NCBI GenBank assembly: GCA_003211235.1
Contig: QCTG01000001.1
Coordinates: forward strand, 1 to 32,000
Reading direction: 5' to 3'
DNA: 32,000 bases
From: Synechococcus sp. AG-673-B04
GTDB taxonomy: Bacteria > Cyanobacteriota > Cyanobacteriia > PCC-6307 > Cyanobiaceae
Positions 1 through 7,618 of the stretch are shown one piece after another. The notes under the pieces were generated by a model that did not search any database, was not told the DNA's origin, and saw nothing but the letters and a program-made list of their open reading frames with translations. Made by a program: the position numbers and the translations under genes. Each line of letters opens with the position of its first letter. Position 1 is the stretch's first letter.

Positions 1-318
1 ATCCTGCATCAACTCGTGAAGAATCTTCCGCTTCAGTCGTTGTTGCCTGCCTGTTACATCAAAATGAAGATAACCACCTCGATCGAGACGCTTCTGGATT
101 TTCCCCACTTCACAAGCGTTCCAGTCTTTGCGAAGCGCAGAGAGTCGAAGCCTATTTCCAAGGACGCGCCCCTTTATTTTACATTTTTTTTGAACCGAAC
201 TCGCAAATTTCGAAGGACTTCCCGATCGAATTTGTTGAATGAGCCAAGATTTACCACTACAGGATGGACCTGCAATAACTACCAATCGTCTTTTGTTGTT
301 CTTTGACTTTTTTGGCAT
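1..318 (-). CDS. P-loop NTPase of unknown function (5' part, runs off window)
   Basis: The reverse strand is open from an ATG at 316-318 to the window edge, giving 106 N-terminal residues of a truncated gene. After a short basic start (MPKKSKNNKRR) comes a beta strand and a clear Walker A loop, LVVIAGPSCSGKSWLI, at about residues 12-27. This GPxxSGKS form is typical of nucleoside or adenylate kinase-like P-loop enzymes. The rest is basic and rich in K and R, with no Walker B motif visible inside the window. The stretch is AT-richer than everything downstream, which fits a recently acquired or island gene (inference). It faces away from the secreted-protein gene at 417. The substrate and exact family are not recognisable, but the P-loop makes a real gene likely. 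Confidence 0.72.
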   Translation of the reverse strand, partial: MPKKSKNNKRRLVVIAGPSCSGKSWLIQQIRSGSPSKFASSVQKKCKIKGRVLGNRLRLSALRKDWNACEVGKIQKRLDRGGYLHFDVTGRQQRLKRKILHELMQD

Positions 319-416
319 TCCACATCGTCTTCAACCATCATTTAATCACCTCAGGAATTGCGGAGCTTGATGCAGCTCTTTTGTTTGGCAGCAAACCTTC
401 GGCCCAGAATGCACTG

Positions 417-791
417 ATGAAATTCACTCTCGCAACGCAAACGATCCTGCTGGGGGTCCTGGCCAGCCCAGCCTTCACAGTGCAGGAGCAGCCCTCCTTG
501 CCCCGGCAGGATGAACTTCGCGCCATCCAGCGCGCAGCTTTCGATTGCTCAAGGGAAAACAGCCCTAAAACCTGCAAGCTGACGAGAGACATGGCAGACC
601 CCCTGATGGATCATCCATCTCTCCCTGGCATCTGCAAAGACCTTGTCTGGACGTTGCTGGAAGAGAGTCGCGTCGCTGTGAATAACGATTTTCGACGTCG
701 CGATGCCATCGACGAACCCGCCCGCCGAATCACCACAACCTGCGCAAAGCCCGCAAAACGAAATCAGTCGATGTCGAAGCTGAACCGCTGA
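417..791 (+). CDS. small secreted protein of unknown function
   Basis: This 124-residue protein starts at the ATG that gives a short hydrophobic signal peptide (MKFTLATQTILLGVLASPAF). The same frame is open further upstream to 303, but that extension would bury the signal peptide. The mature part is charged, with four cysteines (after AAFD, in KTC, in GIC and in TTC), so two disulfides in the periplasm are plausible. The segment MDHPSLPGICKDLVW looks like a conserved core. No enzymatic motif is seen. The 3' end overlaps the convergent small gene at 764-901 by 28 bases. It probably belongs to a lineage-specific picocyanobacterial family; function unknown. Confidence 0.6.
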   Translation: MKFTLATQTILLGVLASPAFTVQEQPSLPRQDELRAIQRAAFDCSRENSPKTCKLTRDMADPLMDHPSLPGICKDLVWTLLEESRVAVNNDFRRRDAIDEPARRITTTCAKPAKRNQSMSKLNR

Positions 792-901
792 CCCTGCATC
801 AGCTGACCCACCTCCTTACGGATCTCCTCCAGCAACGCCGTGCTCACTTCGGGATGGCGTTCGATCTCATCAACAAAACTCTGAACATCAGCAGCTGTCA
901 T
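764..901 (-). CDS. 45-residue helical protein, Nif11-like architecture
   Basis: A short reverse-strand gene runs from ATG at 899-901 to TGA at 764-766. The product begins MTAADVQSFVDEIERHPEVS and ends FSFDID. The pattern of an early hydrophobic helix with F, a H-P-E turn, a second helix rich in L and E, then a G-x-x-F-S-F end resembles the N-terminal helices of Nif11-like proteins, though it is shorter than that domain and the assignment is weak. It converges on the secreted-protein gene and diverges from pgm, with about 90 bases between the two starts. There is no clear Shine-Dalgarno sequence. The amphipathic pattern and intact frame support a real gene; the role is unknown. Confidence 0.5.
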   Translation of the reverse strand: MTAADVQSFVDEIERHPEVSTALLEEIRKEVGQLMQGQRFSFDID

Positions 902-993
902 GCCATGGCTGCTTAGGGGTCTTGAACTGGTCGCAACCAACAGTAAGAAATAGGATTTTCATGGTTAGGTGACTCATCAAACTATCCCCTGTG

Positions 994-2652
994 ATGACCA
1001 CCTCGGCCGCCGTGGATCCGACCCAGTACCTGGTCAGACTCGACACCCCTTTCACAGATCAGAAGCCCGGCACTTCTGGCCTCCGTAAGAGCAGTCGACA
1101 GTTTGAACAACCGCACTACCTGGAAAGTTTTATTGAAGCGGTGTTTCGCACGCTTCCCGGTGTGAAGGGAGGCACCTTGGTGCTTGGAGGAGATGGTCGC
1201 TACGGCAATCGACGCGCCATTGATGTGATTTTGCGTATGGGGGCAGCCCACGGTCTCAGCAGGGTGATCGTTGCCACCTCCGGAATTCTCTCCACTCCCG
1301 CCGCCTCCAACCTGATCCGTCAGCGCCAGGCCATTGGCGGCATCATCCTGTCCGCCTCCCACAATCCCGGCGGGCCGGATTGTGATTTCGGAGTGAAGGT
1401 GAATGGTGCTAACGGCGGCCCCACACCTGCCTCCTTCACCGATGCAGTTTTCAGCTGCACACAGACTCTGGAGCACTATTCGATCGTCGAGGCTCCGGCC
1501 ATCCCGATCGATGCACCCGGTTCACACAGCCTGGGCACGATGCAGGTGGACGTAATCGACGGTGTGGACGACTTCGTGGGTTTGATGCAGAAGCTGTTTG
1601 ACTTTGATCAGATCCGCGACCTGATCCGCGACGACTTCCCCCTGGCCTTTGATGCCATGCACGCCGTGACTGGCCCCTATGCCAGCCGGGTGTTCGAGGA
1701 CCTTCTGGGGGCACCTGCTGGAAGTGTTCGCAACGGTGTTCCGCTGGAGGATTTCGGCAAGGGCCATCCCGATCCCAACCTCACGTATGCCCACGAACTG
1801 GCCGATCTACTGCTCAAAGGAGATGCCTACCGTTTCGGTGCTGCCTGCGACGGAGATGGCGACCGGAACATGATCCTGGGTCGGCATTGCTTTGTGAACC
1901 CCAGCGACAGCCTCGCCGTTCTCACCGCTAACGCCACCTTGGCCCCCGCCTATGCCGGCGGGCTTGCCGGTGTAGCGCGCTCTATGCCCACCAGCTCAGC
2001 AGTGGATGTGGTCGCAAAGGAGCTGGGCATCAACTGCTTTGAAACTCCCACCGGTTGGAAGTTCTTCGGCAACCTGCTCGATGCGGGCGAAATCACCCTT
2101 TGCGGAGAGGAAAGCTTCGGCACCGGCAGCAACCACGTGCGCGAAAAAGACGGCCTCTGGGCCGTGCTGTTCTGGCTGCAGATCCTGGCCAAGCGACGCT
2201 GCAGCGTCGCCGAAATCATGGCGGAACATTGGAGCCGCTTTGGTCGCCACTACTACTCCCGTCACGACTACGAGGCCGTGGCCAGCGAAGCAGCCCACGG
2301 TCTCTACGACCGTTTGGAGGCCATGTTGCCGAACTTGGTCGGCCAGGCCTTTGCCGAACGCAGCATCAGCGCAGCGGACAACTTCAGCTACACCGACCCC
2401 GTCGATGGTTCCATCACCACGGGCCAGGGTCTGCGCATCCTCCTGGAGGACGGCAGCCGGGTCATCGTGCGACTCTCCGGAACTGGCACCAAGGGGGCCA
2501 CGATCCGGATCTATCTGGAGAGCTATATGCCCAACACTGGCGACCTGAACCAGGATCCCCAGATCGCACTGGGCGACATGATCAGCGCCATCAACGACCT
2601 GGCGGAAGTTCAGCAGCGCACCCGCATGGATCACCCCACAGTCATTACCTGA
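994..2652 (+). CDS. pgm: phosphoglucomutase
   Basis: Alpha-D-phosphohexomutase that interconverts glucose 1-phosphate and glucose 6-phosphate in the cytoplasm, linking glycogen and sugar-nucleotide synthesis to central metabolism. The product is about 552 residues, the normal length for the long PGM family. Visible motifs in order are the substrate-binding GTSGLR near residue 27, the phosphoserine loop SASHNPGGPD near 120, the metal-binding loop CDGDGDRN near 286, the sugar-selecting GEESFG near 371, and the phosphate-binding RLSGTGTKGA near the C-terminus. GTG at 991 directly precedes ATG at 994; the ATG is preferred. The gene is followed by a tandem repeat of its own stop region and then converges on the small membrane protein at 2719. 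Confidence 0.97.
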   Translation: MTTSAAVDPTQYLVRLDTPFTDQKPGTSGLRKSSRQFEQPHYLESFIEAVFRTLPGVKGGTLVLGGDGRYGNRRAIDVILRMGAAHGLSRVIVATSGILSTPAASNLIRQRQAIGGIILSASHNPGGPDCDFGVKVNGANGGPTPASFTDAVFSCTQTLEHYSIVEAPAIPIDAPGSHSLGTMQVDVIDGVDDFVGLMQKLFDFDQIRDLIRDDFPLAFDAMHAVTGPYASRVFEDLLGAPAGSVRNGVPLEDFGKGHPDPNLTYAHELADLLLKGDAYRFGAACDGDGDRNMILGRHCFVNPSDSLAVLTANATLAPAYAGGLAGVARSMPTSSAVDVVAKELGINCFETPTGWKFFGNLLDAGEITLCGEESFGTGSNHVREKDGLWAVLFWLQILAKRRCSVAEIMAEHWSRFGRHYYSRHDYEAVASEAAHGLYDRLEAMLPNLVGQAFAERSISAADNFSYTDPVDGSITTGQGLRILLEDGSRVIVRLSGTGTKGATIRIYLESYMPNTGDLNQDPQIALGDMISAINDLAEVQQRTRMDHPTVIT

Positions 2653-2667
2653 CCAGTCATTACCTGA
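2639..2667 (+). repeat. 14-base tandem repeat spanning pgm stop
   Basis: CAGTCATTACCTGA occurs at 2639-2652 and 2654-2667, a period of 15 bases. It duplicates the last codons and the TGA of pgm, so a second in-frame stop follows the first by four codons. Confidence 0.85.
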
Positions 2668-2683
2668 TCTGACCTTGATTAAC

Positions 2684-2710
2684 ACCAAGCCATCCTTCCG
2701 GTGGCTTGGT
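2684..2710. terminator. hairpin between convergent genes
   Basis: A perfect 9-bp inverted repeat (ACCAAGCCA and TGGCTTGGT) with a 9-base loop sits between the pgm stop and the stop of the reverse-strand gene at 2719. It lacks a T-run on either side, so it is only a candidate bidirectional terminator or RNA 3'-end-stabilising stem. Confidence 0.45.
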
Positions 2711-2718
2711 TGATGGCA

Positions 2719-3015
2719 TCAGAGCCGCCGCCGCCCCCGATAGGGATTTTTAGGGCGATACATCGGATCGGTGGCTGCTTCCTGCAACTGCCGCATGGTT
2801 TCGATCGCAAAACCCGCCAGTCCGCCGGAACTGATCACCATCAGATAGAACAGGCGCAGCCGACGCAGGTCCACCTCCGCCGGACTGTTGTCGATCAGCA
2901 CCTTGAAGAAGTAAGCCAACGCACAGCCCAAGGTCATGCCGATGGCCAGAGCCACCAACACCCGCATGCCGCTGAACGGCTTACGGGATTCCACCTCGGT
3001 GTTGGAAACCTGCAT
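2719..3015 (-). CDS. small two-TM membrane protein, RND operon
   Basis: A 98-residue protein with two hydrophobic segments, about residues 17-40 (MRVLVALAIGMTLGCALAYF) and 52-69 (LFYLMVISSGGLAGFAIE), and a basic C-terminal tail ending RGRRRL. Its ATG overlaps the TGA of the RND pump as TGATG, which predicts translational coupling and expression at the pump's level. No family was recognised. Position and size suggest an accessory subunit of the pump or a co-transcribed membrane protein (inference). The distance from the fusion protein, at the opposite end of the operon, fits a late addition to the transporter operon. Confidence 0.75.
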   Translation of the reverse strand: MQVSNTEVESRKPFSGMRVLVALAIGMTLGCALAYFFKVLIDNSPAEVDLRRLRLFYLMVISSGGLAGFAIETMRQLQEAATDPMYRPKNPYRGRRRL

Positions 3016-6000
3016 CAGCTCGCCTCAGCCGAGGCCTCAATAGCGGGCTTTGCCTCAGCATCACCAAGCAGGGTCTTCATCACCACGTAGAAGACCGGCA
3101 CCACCAGAGTGGAGAGGAAGGTGGCCACCAACAGACCACCGAACACCACCAGACCAAGAGACGATTGACTCTGGGCACCCGCTCCACTGGCGAGCATTAG
3201 AGGAAGGAAACCGGTGAGGGAGGAGATGGCCGTCATCAAGATGGGCCGCAGACGCGACTTGGCCGAAAACGTTGCTGCCTCAATAGCTGAGGCCCCCTCG
3301 CCCATCTTCTGGTTCGCCAGATCCACAATCAAGATCGCGTTACCACCGGCCAGACCAATCAGCATCACCAATCCCACCTGGGCGTAGATGTTGAGCACCT
3401 GACCGGCCGCCCCAAGGAACACAAGGGCTCCCAACAGTGCCGTTGGCACCGTCAGCAGGATGATTATCGGGTCGGTGTAGCTCTCGTACTGGGCGGAGAG
3501 CACGAGGAACACCGCCAGGATGCCAAGAGCAAAGATCACAACCGCCAGGGAACCGGCCTTCACTTCCTCTCGGGAGATTCCGGTCCAGTCGAAGCCGAGG
3601 CCCTGGTAGCTGCCCGTGTCGAAGATCTGCTTCATAGCCCCGATCGCCTGACCGGAGCTGTTGCCCTTATTCGGGGTGCCATCAATCTTGATTGAGCGGT
3701 AGAGGTTGAAGTGGGGAATGACACTGGGCCCCACCGTCTTATTCACCGTGAAGAATTCCGAGAGCGGAATCTGTTCACCCTTGGCATTGGCGACATGAAT
3801 AGCCGACAACCGCTGTGGAGTGGCCCGGCTCACCTCATCCGCCTGTACGTAGACCCTGCGCACCTTGCCTTCCTGGAAGGTGTCGTTCACATAGGCGCCA
3901 CCGAAGTTGACGCTGAAGGCCGACATCGCTGAACCGAAGTCGACCCCCAGCGATGCCATCTGCTCCCGGTCGACATCAATCTTGTATTGAGGAGCCTCAG
4001 GAGAAAACAGCGTATAGACCCGATTGAGAACGGGATCGGTGTTCGCCGCCTGAATGATCTGCTGGGCGGAACCGAAGAAATCGTTCAGCGAATACACACC
4101 ACTGCTCTGGTCGAGCAGCTGGAACTCGAAGCCGCCACCGGTGCCATAGCCGGGGATCGACGGGGGCTCGACCACAAACACCCGACCTCCATCCATGGCG
4201 CCATAAAACTTGGCATTGAGACGCTTCACCACAGCACCCACGGTGTGTTCCTTACCGGGACGTTCGTCCCAATGCTTCATCCCGATGAAGAACAGCCCTT
4301 TGTTGGGGGCATTGCCATCGAGGCTGGCACCACTAAAGAGAGCAGCCGATGAGATGTCTTCTTCCGAGCGCATCAATTCGGCAACTTGACGGTTGATCTC
4401 CAGAGTTTTCGCGTTGGAGACACCCTCCGGGGCCTGCACGAAACCAATGGCATAGCCTTGGTCTTCGATCGGCACGAAACCACCGGGGATGCGAGTGAAT
4501 GCAAATCCAGTCAGCAAGATGCCGGCCGCGAGGGCTGCCATCACGATCGGACGAGCCTTAAGCACGCCATCGAGAATCGTGGCGTAGCGCTTTTCAAAAC
4601 CGCTGTAGAGACGGTTGAAGTTAGTGAAAATCACCGGAACGAAGTAGCCAACGCCACCACCGATGGCCGTGAACAACACCACCGGAATTGGATTGGTGAA
4701 AATCACACCAGTGGTGATCAAACCGACCGCGGCACCACCAGCCGTGAAAGGAAGACGCAGCGGCAGGCCAGTGATCTTGCCGGCGATGAAGCCGATCACG
4801 GCACCGATCACCGAGGGGATCAGGGCTGCTGCGGCACCGTTGCCAGCACTAAGCAGGCCATAGATGAACCCAAGGACCACACCTGCCGTGGCGTACTGAT
4901 TGCGGCTGAGCTCCTTGGTCTCGCGGGACAGCAGTAACGCCGACAGCATCGGCGAGAACGTGAGAGCGTTGAAGGTGGAGATGCCGATCGAAAAGAGAAT
5001 CGTGGCGGCGAACTGCTTGTAGATCGTGCCGGTGGCCCCAGGGAAAAACAGCACCGGCAGGAACACCGCCATCTTCACCAGAGAGGTGGCGATGACAGCG
5101 CCGAACAGCTCATCCATGGTGTCCATGGCCGCCTGCACCGACGTCATTCCTTCCGCCTTCTTGGCTGAGGTGTCCTCCACCACGGTGATGGCGTCATCCA
5201 CCACCAGACCGGTGGCCAGCACCAGGCCAAACAAGGTGAGCTGGTTGAGCGATAAGCCGAAGGCCAGCACCAAGGAGAAGGTACCGATCAGCGCCACGGG
5301 AATGGCGATGGCGGGAACCAGCGTGGCCTTCCAGTTCTGCAGGAACAGGAACAAGATCAGCACCACCAGGATCACCGCATCCCGCAGTGAGTTGGTCACA
5401 CCTTTGATCGATTGGTTAATGAAATCGGTGGTGTCGTAGATCTTCTGTACCCCAAGGCCAACAGGCAGTGTTTGCTCGAATTCGTCCAAAACGTCCTTGA
5501 CGCCGTTGGAGACCTCGATGGCGTTGCTTCCTGTGAGCTGGTAGATCGCAACACCCACTGAAGCGGTGCCCTTGAGATCCATGGCATCGATGCCGTAGGT
5601 CTCACCCCCGAGTTCCACGCGGCCCACATCTTTGAGCCGCACCAAACCACCGGCGTCGGTGGTTCTGAGAATGATGTTCTCGAATTCCTGGGTGCTGGTC
5701 AGTCGACCCTGCAGCTGCACGGTGAAGGTGAACTCCTGACCTTCAGGGGCAGGGGCACCACCGATCTGACCAGCAGGCACCAGACGGTTCTGGCTTTGAA
5801 GCTGGGCAACGACATCCGTGGCCGAGAGGTTGTTGGCGGTGAGTTTCTCCGGATCGAGCCAAAGCCGGAAGGCGATCTTCCTGTTGCCGAAGTAGGTGAC
5901 ATCGCCGACGCCCTTCACCCGCTTGATGTTGTCGGTGAGGTTCTTGTCGAGATATCCACTGATCGTCTCCACCGAGTATTCGGTCTTGGAGGGGTCTTCG

Positions 6001-6437
6001 TTGACAAAGTTGTAAACGAGCAGGATCGAGTTGGACGCCTTGTTGACCGTGACACCCGACTTGCGTACTTCCTCCGGGAGCTGAGGCTCAGCCAGAGAAA
6101 CGCGGTTCTGAACGTTCACCTGATTGATGTTGCCGTCGGTGCCGCTCTCGAACGAAACCGAGATCGAACTCACACCGTCGGATGAGCTATTGGAGGTGAT
6201 GAAGTCCATGTTCTCCACCCCGTTGATCTGCTGCTCGAGCACGGAGGTCACCCCCTGCTCAACGGCAACCGCATCGGCGCCCGCATAGGTGGATTGCACC
6301 TTCACCGTGGGAGGAGCAATGTCGGGAAGGTTTTCGATCGGAAGGATCGGGATCGCGATCAATCCAACGATCACAATCAGCAGGCTGCAGACGGTGCTGA
6401 GGACCGGTCTGGTGATGAAGTTATTAGATGCAGACAT
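3015..6437 (-). CDS. RND-family (HAE1/AcrB-type) efflux pump with extra membrane block
   Basis: Inner-membrane H+-driven efflux transporter of 1140 residues, longer than the roughly 1030-1060 usual for AcrB-type pumps. The N-terminus ITRPVLSTVCSLLIVIVG is TM1. TM4 carries the proton-relay pair in GLVVDDAITVVED (D414, D415). The C-terminal half has GGNAILIVDLANQ (TM10) and RLRPILMT (TM11, conserved Arg and Thr). Two features are odd. At about residues 510-605 there are four additional glycine/alanine-rich hydrophobic stretches between TM6 and the following FNRLYSGFEKRY helix. The TM10 lysine, Lys940 in E. coli AcrB, is Gly at about residue 1032. The gene follows the fusion-protein gene by 9 bases. 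Substrate unknown; no outer-membrane TolC gene is nearby. Confidence 0.93.
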   Translation of the reverse strand: MSASNNFITRPVLSTVCSLLIVIVGLIAIPILPIENLPDIAPPTVKVQSTYAGADAVAVEQGVTSVLEQQINGVENMDFITSNSSSDGVSSISVSFESGTDGNINQVNVQNRVSLAEPQLPEEVRKSGVTVNKASNSILLVYNFVNEDPSKTEYSVETISGYLDKNLTDNIKRVKGVGDVTYFGNRKIAFRLWLDPEKLTANNLSATDVVAQLQSQNRLVPAGQIGGAPAPEGQEFTFTVQLQGRLTSTQEFENIILRTTDAGGLVRLKDVGRVELGGETYGIDAMDLKGTASVGVAIYQLTGSNAIEVSNGVKDVLDEFEQTLPVGLGVQKIYDTTDFINQSIKGVTNSLRDAVILVVLILFLFLQNWKATLVPAIAIPVALIGTFSLVLAFGLSLNQLTLFGLVLATGLVVDDAITVVEDTSAKKAEGMTSVQAAMDTMDELFGAVIATSLVKMAVFLPVLFFPGATGTIYKQFAATILFSIGISTFNALTFSPMLSALLLSRETKELSRNQYATAGVVLGFIYGLLSAGNGAAAALIPSVIGAVIGFIAGKITGLPLRLPFTAGGAAVGLITTGVIFTNPIPVVLFTAIGGGVGYFVPVIFTNFNRLYSGFEKRYATILDGVLKARPIVMAALAAGILLTGFAFTRIPGGFVPIEDQGYAIGFVQAPEGVSNAKTLEINRQVAELMRSEEDISSAALFSGASLDGNAPNKGLFFIGMKHWDERPGKEHTVGAVVKRLNAKFYGAMDGGRVFVVEPPSIPGYGTGGGFEFQLLDQSSGVYSLNDFFGSAQQIIQAANTDPVLNRVYTLFSPEAPQYKIDVDREQMASLGVDFGSAMSAFSVNFGGAYVNDTFQEGKVRRVYVQADEVSRATPQRLSAIHVANAKGEQIPLSEFFTVNKTVGPSVIPHFNLYRSIKIDGTPNKGNSSGQAIGAMKQIFDTGSYQGLGFDWTGISREEVKAGSLAVVIFALGILAVFLVLSAQYESYTDPIIILLTVPTALLGALVFLGAAGQVLNIYAQVGLVMLIGLAGGNAILIVDLANQKMGEGASAIEAATFSAKSRLRPILMTAISSLTGFLPLMLASGAGAQSQSSLGLVVFGGLLVATFLSTLVVPVFYVVMKTLLGDAEAKPAIEASAEAS

Positions 6438-6446
6438 AGTTCAACC

Positions 6447-7523
6447 TCAGTTCGTCTTGGGAGGTTGCACCTGAACGGGAATGCCGTGTTTGAGGTTCAG
6501 CAGGTTGGTAGTGGCCACCTTCTGATTAAGTTTCAGACCCTTCTTGATCGGGTAAAGATCGTTCTCCAGCTCGCCCACCGTGACTGGCGTTTGCAAGGCG
6601 AACTTCGCATCTGCCGGAAGCTTGCCGGCCTTAATGCCCAGCTCCAGCCTCTTCAAATCAGCCTTACCGGGGTTCTTCCTTAGCTCATCAATACTGCCGA
6701 TCCGAAAAACAAAGCTCTGACCCGACGTCTGAGTAACGGCTGAAAATGGTACAGAGAGCTCGTCTTTGGCTTGGATCTGCACCCTGGTGCGAAGTCGCTG
6801 ACCATCCTTCAACGTTCCACCATTGTTGGGGAACACCGCAGTCACCAGCAGCCCTTGGGTGTTGGGGTTTATGCGTGGATCGATCGATCCCACTGCACCT
6901 ATAGCAATCACTTCTTCTCTGCCAGGGGCCCTCAGCAAAACGGGCTGGCCTTTCTCCAGTCGTGCCGAGAAGACCGCCGGCACCTCCACCCGAGCTTCCA
7001 GCTCGTTGTTCTGTACCAGGCTGGTGAACACCTGGCCCTGTTGAATCACGTCACCCACTTTCACATTCACATCTGCGACTGTGCCGGCGGAGGGTGAACT
7101 CAGATTGCTGTAATTGAGCTTGGACTTCGCCTCGATGTACTGGGTGCGGTAGCGATCAAGTTCCTTCTGAGACGTAGCTCCCACCTCAGCCAGGTAGGCG
7201 TAACGGTCGTAGTTGGCTTTAGCAGTTTCGGCTTTAGCCTTTTCCTCGTCTTGATCGAGCACCAGCAGCAATTCACCGGCTTCGACTTCATCACCCTGGC
7301 GAATATTCAGCTCCAGAATTCGCCCTCCTGACTGAGCCGCCAGCTCAACCAGATTGCTGGCTTCCAGGGTGCTCACAGTGTCGACACCCTCGGTGAACTC
7401 TGCCACTTGAGCTTCGACAGCCTGAACCATTGGCGGCGGTGGCTGCGGTGGAGCTTGCGGTCCACAGGCACTGACGCTGACCAGTGCTGCGAGGGGAGCG
7501 ATCAGACGCAGCGATGAACGCAC
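6447..7523 (-). CDS. RND efflux membrane fusion protein (lipoprotein)
   Basis: Periplasmic adaptor of the HlyD/AcrA family, 358 residues, which bridges the RND pump to an outer-membrane channel. The N-terminus is a lipoprotein signal (RLIAPLAALVSVSAC) with the lipobox cysteine at residue 20, so it is probably anchored by lipid in the inner membrane. It is followed by the biotinyl-lipoyl-like half motifs (GGRILELNIRQGDEVEAGELLLVLDQ, then SPSAGTVADVNVKVGDVIQQGQ) flanking a short helical hairpin at about 95-140, then beta-barrel and membrane-proximal regions. The start is a GTG at 7521-7523 and no better ATG lies in frame. It is the first gene of the operon with the pump and is divergent from rarA with 95 bases between starts. 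Confidence 0.93.
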   Translation of the reverse strand: MRSSLRLIAPLAALVSVSACGPQAPPQPPPPMVQAVEAQVAEFTEGVDTVSTLEASNLVELAAQSGGRILELNIRQGDEVEAGELLLVLDQDEEKAKAETAKANYDRYAYLAEVGATSQKELDRYRTQYIEAKSKLNYSNLSSPSAGTVADVNVKVGDVIQQGQVFTSLVQNNELEARVEVPAVFSARLEKGQPVLLRAPGREEVIAIGAVGSIDPRINPNTQGLLVTAVFPNNGGTLKDGQRLRTRVQIQAKDELSVPFSAVTQTSGQSFVFRIGSIDELRKNPGKADLKRLELGIKAGKLPADAKFALQTPVTVGELENDLYPIKKGLKLNQKVATTNLLNLKHGIPVQVQPPKTN

Positions 7524-7618
7524 GGAGGTGTAGCCATTCGCCGAATTATGTATTCAATGAATTGGTCTTGCTTGATCCTGATTAGAAATGCTCTATTCGG
7601 ACCAGGGCTGCTGCACCG

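Noticed and set aside
16-306. Forward 96-residue open frame at the left edge
   Set aside because: It is opposite the reverse-strand P-loop gene, which has a clear Walker A motif; the forward translation has no protein-like pattern.
1996-2688. Reverse 230-residue open frame within pgm
   Set aside because: Antisense shadow of a well-conserved enzyme; composition dominated by G, A and V from the complementary codons.
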